From: Amycolatopsis acidiphila
GTDB taxonomy: Bacteria; Actinomycetota; Actinomycetes; Mycobacteriales; Pseudonocardiaceae
Reading direction: 5' to 3'
NCBI RefSeq assembly: GCF_021391495.1
Contig: NZ_CP090063.1
Span: 3,906,001 to 3,970,000, forward strand
Length of the DNA stretch: 64,000 bases
Shown here: one piece after another, positions 49,877 through 58,335 of the stretch
Layout: each line of letters starts with the position of its first letter
How positions within the stretch are numbered: the stretch's first letter is position 1
Notes under the pieces: generated by a model
What the model was told of the DNA's origin: nothing
What the model saw: only the letters and a program-made list of their open reading frames with translations
Database searches by the model: none
Translations under genes and position numbers: made by a program

Positions 49877-51087
49877 CGCGCCTGCCCGCCGGCGGCGAGT
49901 GCGAGCACGGCCAGGTCGTCGTCGAGATCGCCGCCGTTGAGCGCGCGTACCCGGTCGATCACTTCGTCCAGTAGTCCTTCCTCGGCGCCGGGCGCCGGAT
50001 AGCCGGTGGGTAGCGCGGATTCGACCAGCCGGACCAGCCCGTCCACGTCGAGACGCGTGCTGCCCTCGCCGATCCGGCCCTCGATGAGCCCGTCGGTGTA
50101 CATCAGCACCGACCAGCGCCCGCCGAGCGACACCTCGCTGCTCGGCCACCACTCGCGGTCGCCGATGCCGACCGGCGGCCGCAACGGCGCCTCGAGCAGG
50201 CCCACCCCGTCCGGGGTGATGATCAGGGGCGGCGGGTGGCCTGCGAGGTAGAGCCGCGCGGTGGTGCGCGTCGGGTCGACCGAGAGCATGGTCAGCGTCG
50301 TGAACAGCGCCTTCTTGTGCCGTTCGTGGGTGAAGACCTGGTCGAGGGTGGTCAGCACCTCGGCCATCGGGCGCGCGGCGAGGACCATCGTGCGCCACGC
50401 GACCCGCATCGACACCCCGAGCGCCGCCTCGTCCGGCCCGTGCCCGCAGACGTCGCCGACCACCGCGTGCACCCAGCCGTCGGCCGCCTCGACCACGTCG
50501 AAGAAGTCGCCGCCCAGCAGCAGCCGCTGCCCGCCGGGCGAGTACCGGCTGACGACCCTCAGCCCTGGGTCCGACACCAGCGGCGAGGGCAGCAGGCCGC
50601 GTTCGAGGCGGGTGTTCTCCTCGGCGTAGATCCGGGCCTCGCGCAGCTCGCGCTGCACCTCCTCGGACCGCAGCCGCTCGATGGCGTAGCGGATGACGCG
50701 GTTGAGCAGCTGGCCGTCCACCTGTCCCTTGACGAGGTAGTCCTGCGCGCCCGCCCGCACCGCCACCTCGCCGAGGTACTCGTCGGCCAGCCCGGTCAGC
50801 ACCACCACCGCGACCTCGGGCCGGTGCTCCTGCAGCCACCGGACGCCGTCGAGCTCGTGGGTGTCGGGCAGGCCCAGGTCCAGCAGCACGCACACGGCGC
50901 CGGGCAGCACCGTCTTCGCCTCGGCGAGGGACCGGACGTGTTGCAGCTCGACGCTGGCGCCGACATCGATCAGCAGCTCCTCGACGAGCAGGGCGTCACC
51001 GTCGTCGTCCTCGATCAACAGCACCCTGGTGGGGCCGGCTCTTTCCGGAGAAGGCGCGCGGGTGAGCGCAGCGTCCCGAGCTACCAT
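49873..51087 (-). CDS. Receiver domain fused to PP2C/SpoIIE-type phosphatase
   Basis: 404-residue protein: receiver (about 20-135; IEDDDGD, phospho-Asp70 in VLLDLGLPD, YLVKGQVDG), a helical linker (IRYAIERLRSEEVQRELREA) and a PP2C-type serine phosphatase (GGDFFDVVEAADG, VGDVCGHGPDEAA, DDDLAVLAL). Such RsbU/SpoIIE-like proteins dephosphorylate anti-anti-sigma partners, so the kinase may feed a partner-switching sigma pathway; no anti-sigma gene is nearby. First gene of the three-gene signalling operon. Confidence 0.9.
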   Translation of the reverse strand: MVARDAALTRAPSPERAGPTRVLLIEDDDGDALLVEELLIDVGASVELQHVRSLAEAKTVLPGAVCVLLDLGLPDTHELDGVRWLQEHRPEVAVVVLTGLADEYLGEVAVRAGAQDYLVKGQVDGQLLNRVIRYAIERLRSEEVQRELREARIYAEENTRLERGLLPSPLVSDPGLRVVSRYSPGGQRLLLGGDFFDVVEAADGWVHAVVGDVCGHGPDEAALGVSMRVAWRTMVLAARPMAEVLTTLDQVFTHERHKKALFTTLTMLSVDPTRTTARLYLAGHPPPLIITPDGVGLLEAPLRPPVGIGDREWWPSSEVSLGGRWSVLMYTDGLIEGRIGEGSTRLDVDGLVRLVESALPTGYPAPGAEEGLLDEVIDRVRALNGGDLDDDLAVLALAAGGQAR

Positions 51088-51192
51088 CTGCGGCCTGCTC
51101 GTCCTCGCTTGTCGGGTGCCGACCTCCGTCCGGTCGATACGGTCCGCACAGCATAGTGGGCTCCTCCCCCGCCCCGCCGCGCAACACGCTGG

Positions 51193-51208
51193 GTGTACAG
51201 CTGTGCAC
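51193..51208. promoter_or_regulatory. Near-perfect palindrome upstream of the desaturase operon
   Basis: GTGTACAGCTGTGCAC, palindromic except for one base pair, 65 bases before the reductase start. A likely operator for a TetR-type fatty acid regulator, none of which is encoded in the window. Confidence 0.45.
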
Positions 51209-51273
51209 TCAACGGGTATCGTCCGCGGTATGCGAACCGGGAACGACGCGGCGCGCGAAGGCGGGGATGGCTG

Positions 51274-52371
51274 ATGGCCGAGCAGGGCATGCCGCCACGG
51301 GTCTCCCCGGTGCGCCGGCGCCTGCTGCGGGCGGTCCGGCTGCTGTTCACCCCGCTGCGCCCGGACGACTACCTCGAGCTGGTCAACCCGCTGTGGTCGA
51401 CGCGGGAGCTGCGCGGGCGGGTCGAACGGGTGCGCCCGGAGCGCGGCGGGGCGGCCACGGTGCTCATCCGGCCGGGCTTCGACTGGGTCGGGCACCGGCC
51501 CGGCCAGTACGTGCGGCTGGGCGTGCTGATCGACGGCGTGCACCACTGGCGCGCCTATTCGCTCACCTCCAGCCCCGACCGCCCGGACGGGCTGATCTCG
51601 GTGACGCCCAAGAGGGTCGACGGCGGGGTCGTCTCCCCTTACCTGGTGGAGCGGGCGCGGCCGGGCGAGGTCGTGCGGCTCGGCGAGGTCGAGGGCACGT
51701 TCACCCTGCCCGACCGGCTCGAGCGCGGGCTGCTGTTCGTCACGGCGGGCAGCGGGATCACACCGGTGATGAGCATGCTGCGGCAGCTGAACCGGCACGG
51801 CTCGATCACCGACGTCGTGCACATCCACTCCGCCCGCACCGCGGACGGGGTGACTTTCGGCGACGAGCTGGCTGAGCTGGACAAGCGCCACGACGGGTTC
51901 CGGCTCACCGTGCGGGTCACCGGACGCGACGGGCGGTTCACCCCCGACGAGCTCGACACGGTGTGCCCGGACTGGCGCGAGCGCGAGGCCTACGCGTGCG
52001 GCCCGGGCGAGCTGCTCGACGCCCTGCAGGCGCACTGGAAGTGCCACGGCGACCCGGAACTGCTGCACCGCGAACGGTTCCAGCCCATCGTCGGCGGCGC
52101 GGACGCCGAGGGCGAAGGCGGCACGGTGCACTTCGCCCACCGCAACCTCGACGCCGACTGCCCGGCGGGCACGCCGATCCTCGTGGCCGGCGAGGAGGCG
52201 GGCGTGGAGATGCCCTTCGGCTGCCGGATCGGCGTCTGCCACACCTGCGTGCTGCGCATCCGCGACGGCCGGATCCGCGACCTGCGCACCAACGCCGTCA
52301 GCGAGAAGCACAACGAGATCGTCCGCACCTGTGTGCACGGCGCGGAAGGCCCGGTCACGATCGAACTGTGA
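51274..52371 (+). CDS. Ferredoxin reductase partner of the fatty acid desaturase
   Basis: 365-residue flavoprotein of the phthalate-dioxygenase-reductase-like group: FAD domain (GQYVRLGVLIDGVHHWRAYS with RAYSLTS), NAD(P)-binding domain (LLFVTAGSGITPVMSMLRQL) and a C-terminal plant-type 2Fe-2S domain (MPFGCRIGVCHTCVLR with the distant RTCVHG Cys). The same gene order occurs with DesA3-type desaturases in mycobacteria (Rv3230c), where the reductase supplies electrons. The start ATG 51274 has a GGGG upstream. Co-directional with the desaturase 18 bases later. Confidence 0.92.
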   Translation: MAEQGMPPRVSPVRRRLLRAVRLLFTPLRPDDYLELVNPLWSTRELRGRVERVRPERGGAATVLIRPGFDWVGHRPGQYVRLGVLIDGVHHWRAYSLTSSPDRPDGLISVTPKRVDGGVVSPYLVERARPGEVVRLGEVEGTFTLPDRLERGLLFVTAGSGITPVMSMLRQLNRHGSITDVVHIHSARTADGVTFGDELAELDKRHDGFRLTVRVTGRDGRFTPDELDTVCPDWREREAYACGPGELLDALQAHWKCHGDPELLHRERFQPIVGGADAEGEGGTVHFAHRNLDADCPAGTPILVAGEEAGVEMPFGCRIGVCHTCVLRIRDGRIRDLRTNAVSEKHNEIVRTCVHGAEGPVTIEL

Positions 52372-52389
52372 GGGAAGGGAAGGACCCGC

Positions 52390-53667
52390 ATGCAGTCACC
52401 GCCGAAACACCCGTTCGCCCATCTGTCCGCCGACCAGCTGGCCGAGCTGGGCCGCGAGTTCGACGCGATCCACGAGCAGGTGCGCTACGAGCTGGGCGAC
52501 CGCGACCGGCAGTACATCAAGGGCGTGATCCGGCTGCACCGGCAGATCGCCGTCGCGGGGCGCGCGCTGCTGCTGGGGTCGCGGTCGAAGACGTTGTGGG
52601 CGGCGGGCACCGGCTGTCTGGCCATCGCGAAGATCCTCGAGAACATGGAGATCGGGCACAACGTGCTGCACGGCCAGTGGGACTGGATGAACGACCCGTA
52701 CATCCATTCGTCCACATGGGACTGGGACACGGCCTCGACGGCGGAGGCCTGGAAGCACTCGCACAACTACATCCACCACACGTACACGAACATCCGCGGC
52801 AAGGACAAGGATCTCGGCTACGAGATCATGCGGATCGACCCGAACCAGAAGTGGCATCCGGCCTACCTGGCCCAGCCGTTCTACAACCTGCTGCTGATGG
52901 CGTTCTTCGAGTGGGGCGTCGCGGTGCACGACCTGGACGTCGAGGCCATCCGCCGCGGCGAGAAGCCGCTGAAGGACGTCTGGCACGACATCAAGGGGAT
53001 CTCGGGCAAGGCACGGGACCAGATCGTCAAGGACTACCTGGGCTGGCCGCTGGTGAGCGCCCTCGCGTCGGTGGCCGTGGGACGGCTGAGCAACCGCGAG
53101 CCGCGCTCGGCGAAGCGCCTGCTGGCCGACCGGGTGCGCGGGCGCGGATGGCTGGGCGCGGCCAAGGCCCAGCTCTCGGCCGCCCGCACCGAAGGCGCGG
53201 GCGGGTTCGCCGCGACGTTCTGGGCCGACTTCACCGCGAACATCATCCGCAACCTGTGGGCGCACTCGATCATCTTCTGCGGGCACTTCCCCGACCAGAC
53301 CTACACGTTCAGCCAGGACGAGGTGCGCGACGAGACCCGCGGCGCCTGGTACGCGCGGCAACTGGTGGGTGCGGCCAACATCACGGGCTCGCCGCTGTTC
53401 CACCTGATGAGCGGCAACCTCGGCTACCAGGTCGAGCACCACCTGTTCCCGGACATGCCCAGCAGCCGCTACGCCGAGATCGCGCCGAAGGTCAAGGACA
53501 TCTGCCTGCGCTACGGGCTGCCCTACAACACCGGTCCGCTGTCGCGGCAGCTGGGCAGCGTGCACCGCACGATCATCCGGCTCGCCTTCCCCGGCGGCGC
53601 ACCACGGCCGAAGCCCGGGCCGTACCAGGGCGAACCGGGCGACGACGAGGTGCGCGCCGCGGCGTGA
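52390..53667 (+). CDS. DesA3-like membrane fatty acid desaturase
   Basis: 425-residue acyl-CoA-type desaturase. Diiron histidine boxes: HxxxH in GHNVLHGQ, HSHNYIHHTYTN and the final QVEHHLFPD. Hydrophobic helices flank the boxes (about 60-85, 165-185, 255-275). It introduces a double bond, probably delta-9, in membrane acyl chains using electrons from the upstream reductase. GGAAGG precedes the ATG. The Pro-rich tail (PGGAPRPKPGPYQGEPGDDE) is typical of this actinobacterial group. Confidence 0.93.
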   Translation: MQSPPKHPFAHLSADQLAELGREFDAIHEQVRYELGDRDRQYIKGVIRLHRQIAVAGRALLLGSRSKTLWAAGTGCLAIAKILENMEIGHNVLHGQWDWMNDPYIHSSTWDWDTASTAEAWKHSHNYIHHTYTNIRGKDKDLGYEIMRIDPNQKWHPAYLAQPFYNLLLMAFFEWGVAVHDLDVEAIRRGEKPLKDVWHDIKGISGKARDQIVKDYLGWPLVSALASVAVGRLSNREPRSAKRLLADRVRGRGWLGAAKAQLSAARTEGAGGFAATFWADFTANIIRNLWAHSIIFCGHFPDQTYTFSQDEVRDETRGAWYARQLVGAANITGSPLFHLMSGNLGYQVEHHLFPDMPSSRYAEIAPKVKDICLRYGLPYNTGPLSRQLGSVHRTIIRLAFPGGAPRPKPGPYQGEPGDDEVRAAA

Positions 53668-53739
53668 GCCCGGGCCCTGTCGCCGGACGCGGGCCCGCGT
53701 GCCAGGATGGCTCTCCGATACGGGAGAAAGGGCTTTCCG

Positions 53740-54378
53740 GTGCGGAGCAAGGTTGTCTGGTGCGCGGCGCTGGCCGTGGTGGTCGCGCTGACGGCGGCCG
53801 CCTGCTCGAGATCGGTGACCGGCACGCCCAGCGCGGCCGGTTCGGGAGACAGCAGCCAGGCCGCGTTGCCGCCGGGCTCGACGGCATCGGGTTCGACGGC
53901 CGTCACGGTCGCCACGATGCACGTCACGCTCCCCCAGGGCGCGCGCTACACCGAGACCTCCGCCGACGGCTCGCTCGACGGGTGCGTGTCGGCGGGTTCG
54001 GCCGCGTGTGAGGCGCGGATGCTGGACCTGCGGGCGGCCTCGGCCGATCCGAACGCCCAGTTCAACGCGCCCAGCACGAGCCGCCCGTACGGCTGGTACA
54101 CCGGGACCGACGTGCCGCAGTGCATCACGCCGTCCACCGGGCCCGGCGCGGGGACGCAGGCGACCGGCAGCACGGTCCTGGAGCACGGGTTCGCCCCGAT
54201 CGGGCCGAAGAAGGCCGAATACGCGCGGTGGCAGGTCACCTGTGCGAACGGGGCGCAGGACAACCAGGTGCGGATGTGGTGGCTGCCCACGAGCAAGATC
54301 CTCGTGGTCGAGTACGCGAGCACCCCGGCGCTGGACGCGCAGCTCGACCAGATGCTCGCCGCGGCTACGTTCGGCTGA
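53740..54378 (+). CDS. Secreted lipoprotein, function unknown
   Basis: 212-residue lipoprotein: signal peptide VVWCAALAVVVALTAAAC with a lipobox ending at AAC-S, a Ser/Thr/Gly/Ala-rich linker, then a domain of about 150 residues with four Cys (GCVSAGSAACEAR, QCITPSTG, VTCANGAQ) that could form two disulfides. GTG 53740 has AAAGGG seven bases upstream; an ATG at 53707 would place extra residues before the signal. Resembles small DUF3558-like actinobacterial lipoproteins but I cannot assign it. Overlaps the convergent hydrolase gene by 14 bases. Confidence 0.75.
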   Translation: MRSKVVWCAALAVVVALTAAACSRSVTGTPSAAGSGDSSQAALPPGSTASGSTAVTVATMHVTLPQGARYTETSADGSLDGCVSAGSAACEARMLDLRAASADPNAQFNAPSTSRPYGWYTGTDVPQCITPSTGPGAGTQATGSTVLEHGFAPIGPKKAEYARWQVTCANGAQDNQVRMWWLPTSKILVVEYASTPALDAQLDQMLAAATFG

Positions 54379-55165
54379 CGCCCAGCTTCTCGCGGAGGAA
54401 CCCGCTCACGGCGCCCAGTGCGGCGGCGCCGTTGAAGATCGGGTCCTCGTGGTTCGCGCCGGCGAGCAGCAGCAGCGTGGAGTCATCGCCCTGGGCGAGC
54501 AGCGCCTCGTGCAGCCGCCGGCTCTGCGACGCCGGGACGAGCCCGTCGCGGTCGCCGTGCATCAGCAGGAACGGCGGTGCGCCGGGGCCGGCGTGGCTGA
54601 GCGGGCTCGCCTCGCGGGCACGCGCCGGGTCGTCGTGCACCGACTCCAGCCCCAGCAGCCGCGCCTCGAACGACGGTGTGGGCAGCGGGCCGGGGAGGAA
54701 CGGTGGCGGCGGCCCGTCGGGTTCGTCGGTCTCGCGGGCGAGCAGGTCGGCCGGCGGGAACCAGGCGACGACTGCCTGCACGGAACTGTCCTCGTCGTCG
54801 CGGCACAGGCCCAGCAGCGAGGCCAGGTGCGCGCCCGCGGAGGCGCCCCACGCGCCGACGCGGCCGGCGTCCACGCCGATGTCGGCCGCGTGCTCGCGCA
54901 CCCACCGCACGGCGCAGCGCGCGTCCTCGAGCTGGGCCGGGAAGACCGCCTGGTCGGTGAGCCGGTACTGCACGGACGCGATCGCGATACCGCTTTCCAT
55001 CACCGGGACCAGTCGTTCCGCCGCGCCCGCGGTGCGGGACCCCCTGGCCCAGCCGCCGCCGTGGAAGTACAGGCACACGGGTGCGGGCGGGCCGTCGGGG
55101 ACGTAGACGTCCAGGCGCAGCGGGACGCCGCCGGGCTCGGCGTAGACGAGGTCTGTGCGGATCAT
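54365..55165 (-). CDS. Alpha/beta hydrolase (HSL/BD-FAE-type esterase)
   Basis: 266-residue esterase. Oxyanion motif YFHGGGW (33-39), nucleophile Ser109 in GASAGAHLA, Asp in MHGDRDGLVP and His in GANHEDP complete the triad. It hydrolyses a small ester or lactone in the cytoplasm. Its ATG overlaps the LLM oxidoreductase stop (ATGA), so the two form an operon, presumably under the divergent MarR regulator. Confidence 0.9.
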   Translation of the reverse strand: MIRTDLVYAEPGGVPLRLDVYVPDGPPAPVCLYFHGGGWARGSRTAGAAERLVPVMESGIAIASVQYRLTDQAVFPAQLEDARCAVRWVREHAADIGVDAGRVGAWGASAGAHLASLLGLCRDDEDSSVQAVVAWFPPADLLARETDEPDGPPPPFLPGPLPTPSFEARLLGLESVHDDPARAREASPLSHAGPGAPPFLLMHGDRDGLVPASQSRRLHEALLAQGDDSTLLLLAGANHEDPIFNGAAALGAVSGFLREKLGVSRT

Positions 55166-56172
55166 GAGCCTTCCAGTGCGGGTGCGACTTCCTTGGCGAG
55201 CAGTTCGGCGGTCTGCGCCGCCTCGGCGTAGGTCATGTCCCCGAACGCGAGGTCCACCGCGACGTAGTCGATACCGGCCCGCTCGGCTTGGTCCCGCAGG
55301 TACACCAGCGCCTCGCCGGGCGAGCCCGCGAAGGCCCCGCCCTTGTCGTGCCACTCGGTGAAGGTCTTGCCGGTGCGCGCCTCGAACGGCGAGGTGAGGC
55401 CCGCGCTCTTCCAGGTGTGGTCGATGTTCGCGCGCCACGGCACGAAGGCGCGGTTAGCGATCCGCATCGCCTCCTCGCGGGTCGGCGCGACGACCATGTT
55501 GCGGGTGACGGCGGTCAGCGGGGGGTCGGCGACCGGTTTGCCGAGCGCGGCCCACTCCTCGCGGAAGCGGTCGGTGATGGGCCGCACGAGCGAGGCGTCG
55601 AGCAGTGCGGCGATGTTGAGCCCGAGCTCGGCGGCCCAGCCCGCCTTGGCCGGGTCCGCGATCCCGTACCACAGCGGCGGCCGCTTTCGCGGCGAGATCA
55701 CCATGGGCACCGCGTCGACCGTGTAGTACTCGCCGTGGAAGTCCAGCACCGGTTCGGACAGGCCGCGCAGGACGAGCTGGACGAACTCGGCGAACCGCGC
55801 GCGGGTGCTGTCGTGGTCGATGCCGTAGTAGCCGACCTCGACCGGCGAGATGCCCCGGCCCAGACCGACCTCGAGCCTGCCGTTGCTGAGGTGGTCGAGC
55901 ATCGCGATCTCCTCGACCAGGCGCACCGGGTGGTACAGCGGCAGCGTCGTGACGAACGTGCCGATCCGCAGCCGCTCGGTCCGCTGCGCGACCGCGCTGA
56001 GGAACACGTTCGGCGACGGGGCGACGCCCAGCGGCGTGCCGTGGTGCTCCGCCAGGTGGTAGCCGCGGAAACCCAGCCGGTCGTACAGCTCGGTCAGTCG
56101 CAGCCGGTCCTCGTACTGCTCGGCCGTCGGCCTGCCGTTGGCGTCGATGTGGTCCATCACCCCGAGGCGCAT
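55162..56172 (-). CDS. LLM-class flavin-dependent monooxygenase
   Basis: 336-residue bacterial-luciferase-like oxidoreductase. RLGVMDHIDANGRPTAEQYE starts the TIM barrel; GYHLAEHHGTPLGVAPSPNV and GRLEVGLGRGISPVEVGYYG bind flavin; RKRPPLWYGIADPAKAG follows. It probably oxidises a small organic molecule with FMN, feeding the coupled esterase. ATG 56172 follows GGAGGG; a GTG at 56190 would add six residues. Divergent from a MarR regulator whose dyad lies upstream. Confidence 0.9.
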   Translation of the reverse strand: MRLGVMDHIDANGRPTAEQYEDRLRLTELYDRLGFRGYHLAEHHGTPLGVAPSPNVFLSAVAQRTERLRIGTFVTTLPLYHPVRLVEEIAMLDHLSNGRLEVGLGRGISPVEVGYYGIDHDSTRARFAEFVQLVLRGLSEPVLDFHGEYYTVDAVPMVISPRKRPPLWYGIADPAKAGWAAELGLNIAALLDASLVRPITDRFREEWAALGKPVADPPLTAVTRNMVVAPTREEAMRIANRAFVPWRANIDHTWKSAGLTSPFEARTGKTFTEWHDKGGAFAGSPGEALVYLRDQAERAGIDYVAVDLAFGDMTYAEAAQTAELLAKEVAPALEGS

Positions 56173-56221
56173 GTCGCCCTCCTGTCTCACGGCGGTGTGC
56201 GACCTGGCCGAGTGTGGTTCG

Positions 56222-56233
56222 TTTAGCGCTAAA
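56222..56233. promoter_or_regulatory. MarR operator candidate, perfect palindrome
   Basis: TTTAGCGCTAAA, a perfect 12-base palindrome in the 92-base gap between the divergent LLM and MarR genes, 49 and 31 bases from their starts. MarR dimers bind such sites, so the regulator probably represses both directions. Confidence 0.6.
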
Positions 56234-56264
56234 AGACAAGGGCGGCGGGGGCTATGCTCCGGAA

Positions 56265-56768
56265 ATGTCCTCCGCGTCGGATCGCGTCGATGCCGTGCAG
56301 GCCGCCTGGCGGCGGGAGCTGCCGGACGTCGACGTGGGCTCGATCGGCATCGTCGGCAGGCTGGTCGAGGTCGTGCACCACATCGAGCGCGTGCGTGCCG
56401 TGGCGCTGGCCGCGGAGAACAGCGACCGCGCGACGTTCGACCTGCTCGCGACGCTGCGCCGCGCCGGGTCGCCGTACCGGATGACGGTCGGCGAGCTCCA
56501 GCGGGCGAGCCTCGTCACGACGGGCGCCATCACCCAGCGCGTCGAGCGGGCGGAGGCGGCCGGGCTGGTGCAGCGCGCCGCCGTCCCGGGCGACGGGCGG
56601 AAGGTCACGGTCGGGCTGACCGCGACCGGGTTCGAGGCCTCGGCCCGGCTCCTGCGCACGGTGCTCGCGGCGGAGGAGGCCGCCCTGAAGCCGCTGGCCG
56701 ACGCCGACCGCGAGCGGCTGGTGGCGCTGCTGCGCGGCTGGAGCAGCGCGCTGGAACCGGGCGGGTGA
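56265..56768 (+). CDS. MarR family transcriptional regulator
   Basis: 167-residue MarR protein. The winged-helix core runs MTVGELQRASLVTTGAITQR (recognition helix) and AGLVQRAAVPGDGRKVTVGL (wing); flanking helices form the dimer. Ligands are usually small aromatic molecules, here perhaps a substrate of the LLM/esterase pair. Divergent from that operon, with a perfect palindrome between. The start ATG 56265 has no strong ribosome site. Confidence 0.92.
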   Translation: MSSASDRVDAVQAAWRRELPDVDVGSIGIVGRLVEVVHHIERVRAVALAAENSDRATFDLLATLRRAGSPYRMTVGELQRASLVTTGAITQRVERAEAAGLVQRAAVPGDGRKVTVGLTATGFEASARLLRTVLAAEEAALKPLADADRERLVALLRGWSSALEPGG

Positions 56769-56886
56769 AGCGCCAGCGGCCCGCCAGCTCCCGCACCTCC
56801 TGCGCAGACCACGCGGCAGCCGGAACCCCGCCTTGCCGGTGTCCGGGAACAGCGCGTCCTTGCTGCAGGTGACTGGACAGCGACCT

Positions 56887-58335
56887 TCATGCCCCGCTGC
56901 CCGTCCCGCGCAGCCGCGCTTCGGCACCGGCCCAGTCGCCCCCTGACGGCAGGTACTCCCGCAGCGGCTGGGTCCGCCGCACCAGGGCACGCATGGCGGC
57001 CAGGTCGGGCAGGTCCGCGCCGAGGGTCCGCGCCTGGACGAGCACGTTGCCCAGCGCGGCCGCCTCCACCGGGCCTGCCAGCACGGGCACCCCGCACGCG
57101 TCGGCGGTCAGCCGGCACAACAGCTCGTTGCGCGCCCCGCCACCGACGAGGTGCACGACGTCGACGGTCCGCCCCGCCAGCTCGGCGGCCTGCCGGACCG
57201 TGCGGCGGTAGGCCAGCGCCAGACTGTCCACAATGCACCGGACGGTTTCGGCCCGGCTGCCCGGCGGACGCTGGCCGGTATCCCGGCAGGCGCGCGCGAT
57301 CCGCGCGGGCATGTCGCCCGGCGGCAGGAACGCGTGGGCGTCGATGTCCACCACGGCCGCCAGTGGCGGCGCCTCGGCGGCCTCGGCGAGCAGCGCAGGC
57401 AGGTCGGCGGGTTCCCCGCGCGCGGTCCACGTGCGCAGGGTCTCGGTCAGCACCCACAGCCCCATCACGTTGCGCAGGAAGCGGATCGTGCCGTCGACGC
57501 CGCCCTCGTTGGTGAAGTTCGCGGCGAGCGCGGCGTCACCCAGCTCGGGCGCGCCCAGCTCGAGGCCGACGAGCGACCAGGTGCCCGAGGAGATGTAGGC
57601 GAAGTTCGAGCCGGGCCCGGCGGGCACCGCGACCACGGCCGAAGCCGTGTCGTGCGAGCCCACCGCGACCACCGGCAGCCGCGGCAGCGCGAGATCCTCC
57701 GCCTGCTCCGGCAAGAGGGTGCCGATCCGCTCCCCCGGGTCCCGCAGCGGCGGCAGCAGCCGCGGCGGTATGCCGACCCGTTCGGCGAGGCCGGTCGCCC
57801 AGGTGCCGGCGCGCGCGTCGTAGAGCTGCGTGGTCGAGGCGTTGGTGCGCTCGGCGCCGGCCTGCCCGGTGAGCCAGTACGCGAGCAGGTCCGGAATCAG
57901 CAGCATCGTCTCCGCGGCACCGAGCCTGTCCACTTCGGACAGCAGCTGGTACAGCGTGTTGAACGGCAGCTGCTGCAGCCCGGTGATGTCGTACAGCTCG
58001 CGCGCCGGCACCACCTTCAGCACCTGGTCGAGCACCCCGGCGGTGCGGGCGTCGCGGTAGTGCACGGGGTTGCCCAGCAGTGCGCCGGAGGAGTCGAGCA
58101 ACCCGTAGTCCACCGCCCACGAGTCGATGCCGATGCCCTCGACGGGACCGGCGGCCTGGATCCCGGCGAGCATCTCCCGGTAGATGCCCAGCACGTCCCA
58201 GTAGAGGGTCGAACCGGCCCGCACGCCGCCGTTGGGAAACCGGCGGACCTCCTCGATCGTGAGCCGGTCCGGGCCGACGGTGCCGGCCATCACCCGCCCG
58301 CTGGAGGCGCCCAGGTCGACCGCCGCCAGCCGCAT
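56887..58335 (-). CDS. rhaB: Rhamnulokinase
   Basis: 482-residue FGGY-family sugar kinase. AAVDLGASSGRVMAGTV is the first phosphate motif; IDSWAVDYGLLDSSG and GLQQLPFNTLYQLL are RhaB features; YISSGTWSLVGLELGAPE and VHLVGGGARNELLCRLTADA complete the ATP site. It phosphorylates L-rhamnulose to rhamnulose-1-phosphate. ATG 58335 overlaps the upstream isomerase-like stop by one base (TGATG) and has GGAGG. Last gene of the rhamnose operon. Confidence 0.92.
   Translation of the reverse strand: MRLAAVDLGASSGRVMAGTVGPDRLTIEEVRRFPNGGVRAGSTLYWDVLGIYREMLAGIQAAGPVEGIGIDSWAVDYGLLDSSGALLGNPVHYRDARTAGVLDQVLKVVPARELYDITGLQQLPFNTLYQLLSEVDRLGAAETMLLIPDLLAYWLTGQAGAERTNASTTQLYDARAGTWATGLAERVGIPPRLLPPLRDPGERIGTLLPEQAEDLALPRLPVVAVGSHDTASAVVAVPAGPGSNFAYISSGTWSLVGLELGAPELGDAALAANFTNEGGVDGTIRFLRNVMGLWVLTETLRTWTARGEPADLPALLAEAAEAPPLAAVVDIDAHAFLPPGDMPARIARACRDTGQRPPGSRAETVRCIVDSLALAYRRTVRQAAELAGRTVDVVHLVGGGARNELLCRLTADACGVPVLAGPVEAAALGNVLVQARTLGADLPDLAAMRALVRRTQPLREYLPSGGDWAGAEARLRGTGSGA

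Noticed and set aside
47960..50002. 680-codon plus-strand open frame opposite the kinase genes
   Set aside because: Antisense shadow of the histidine kinase and PP2C genes, whose motifs are complete.
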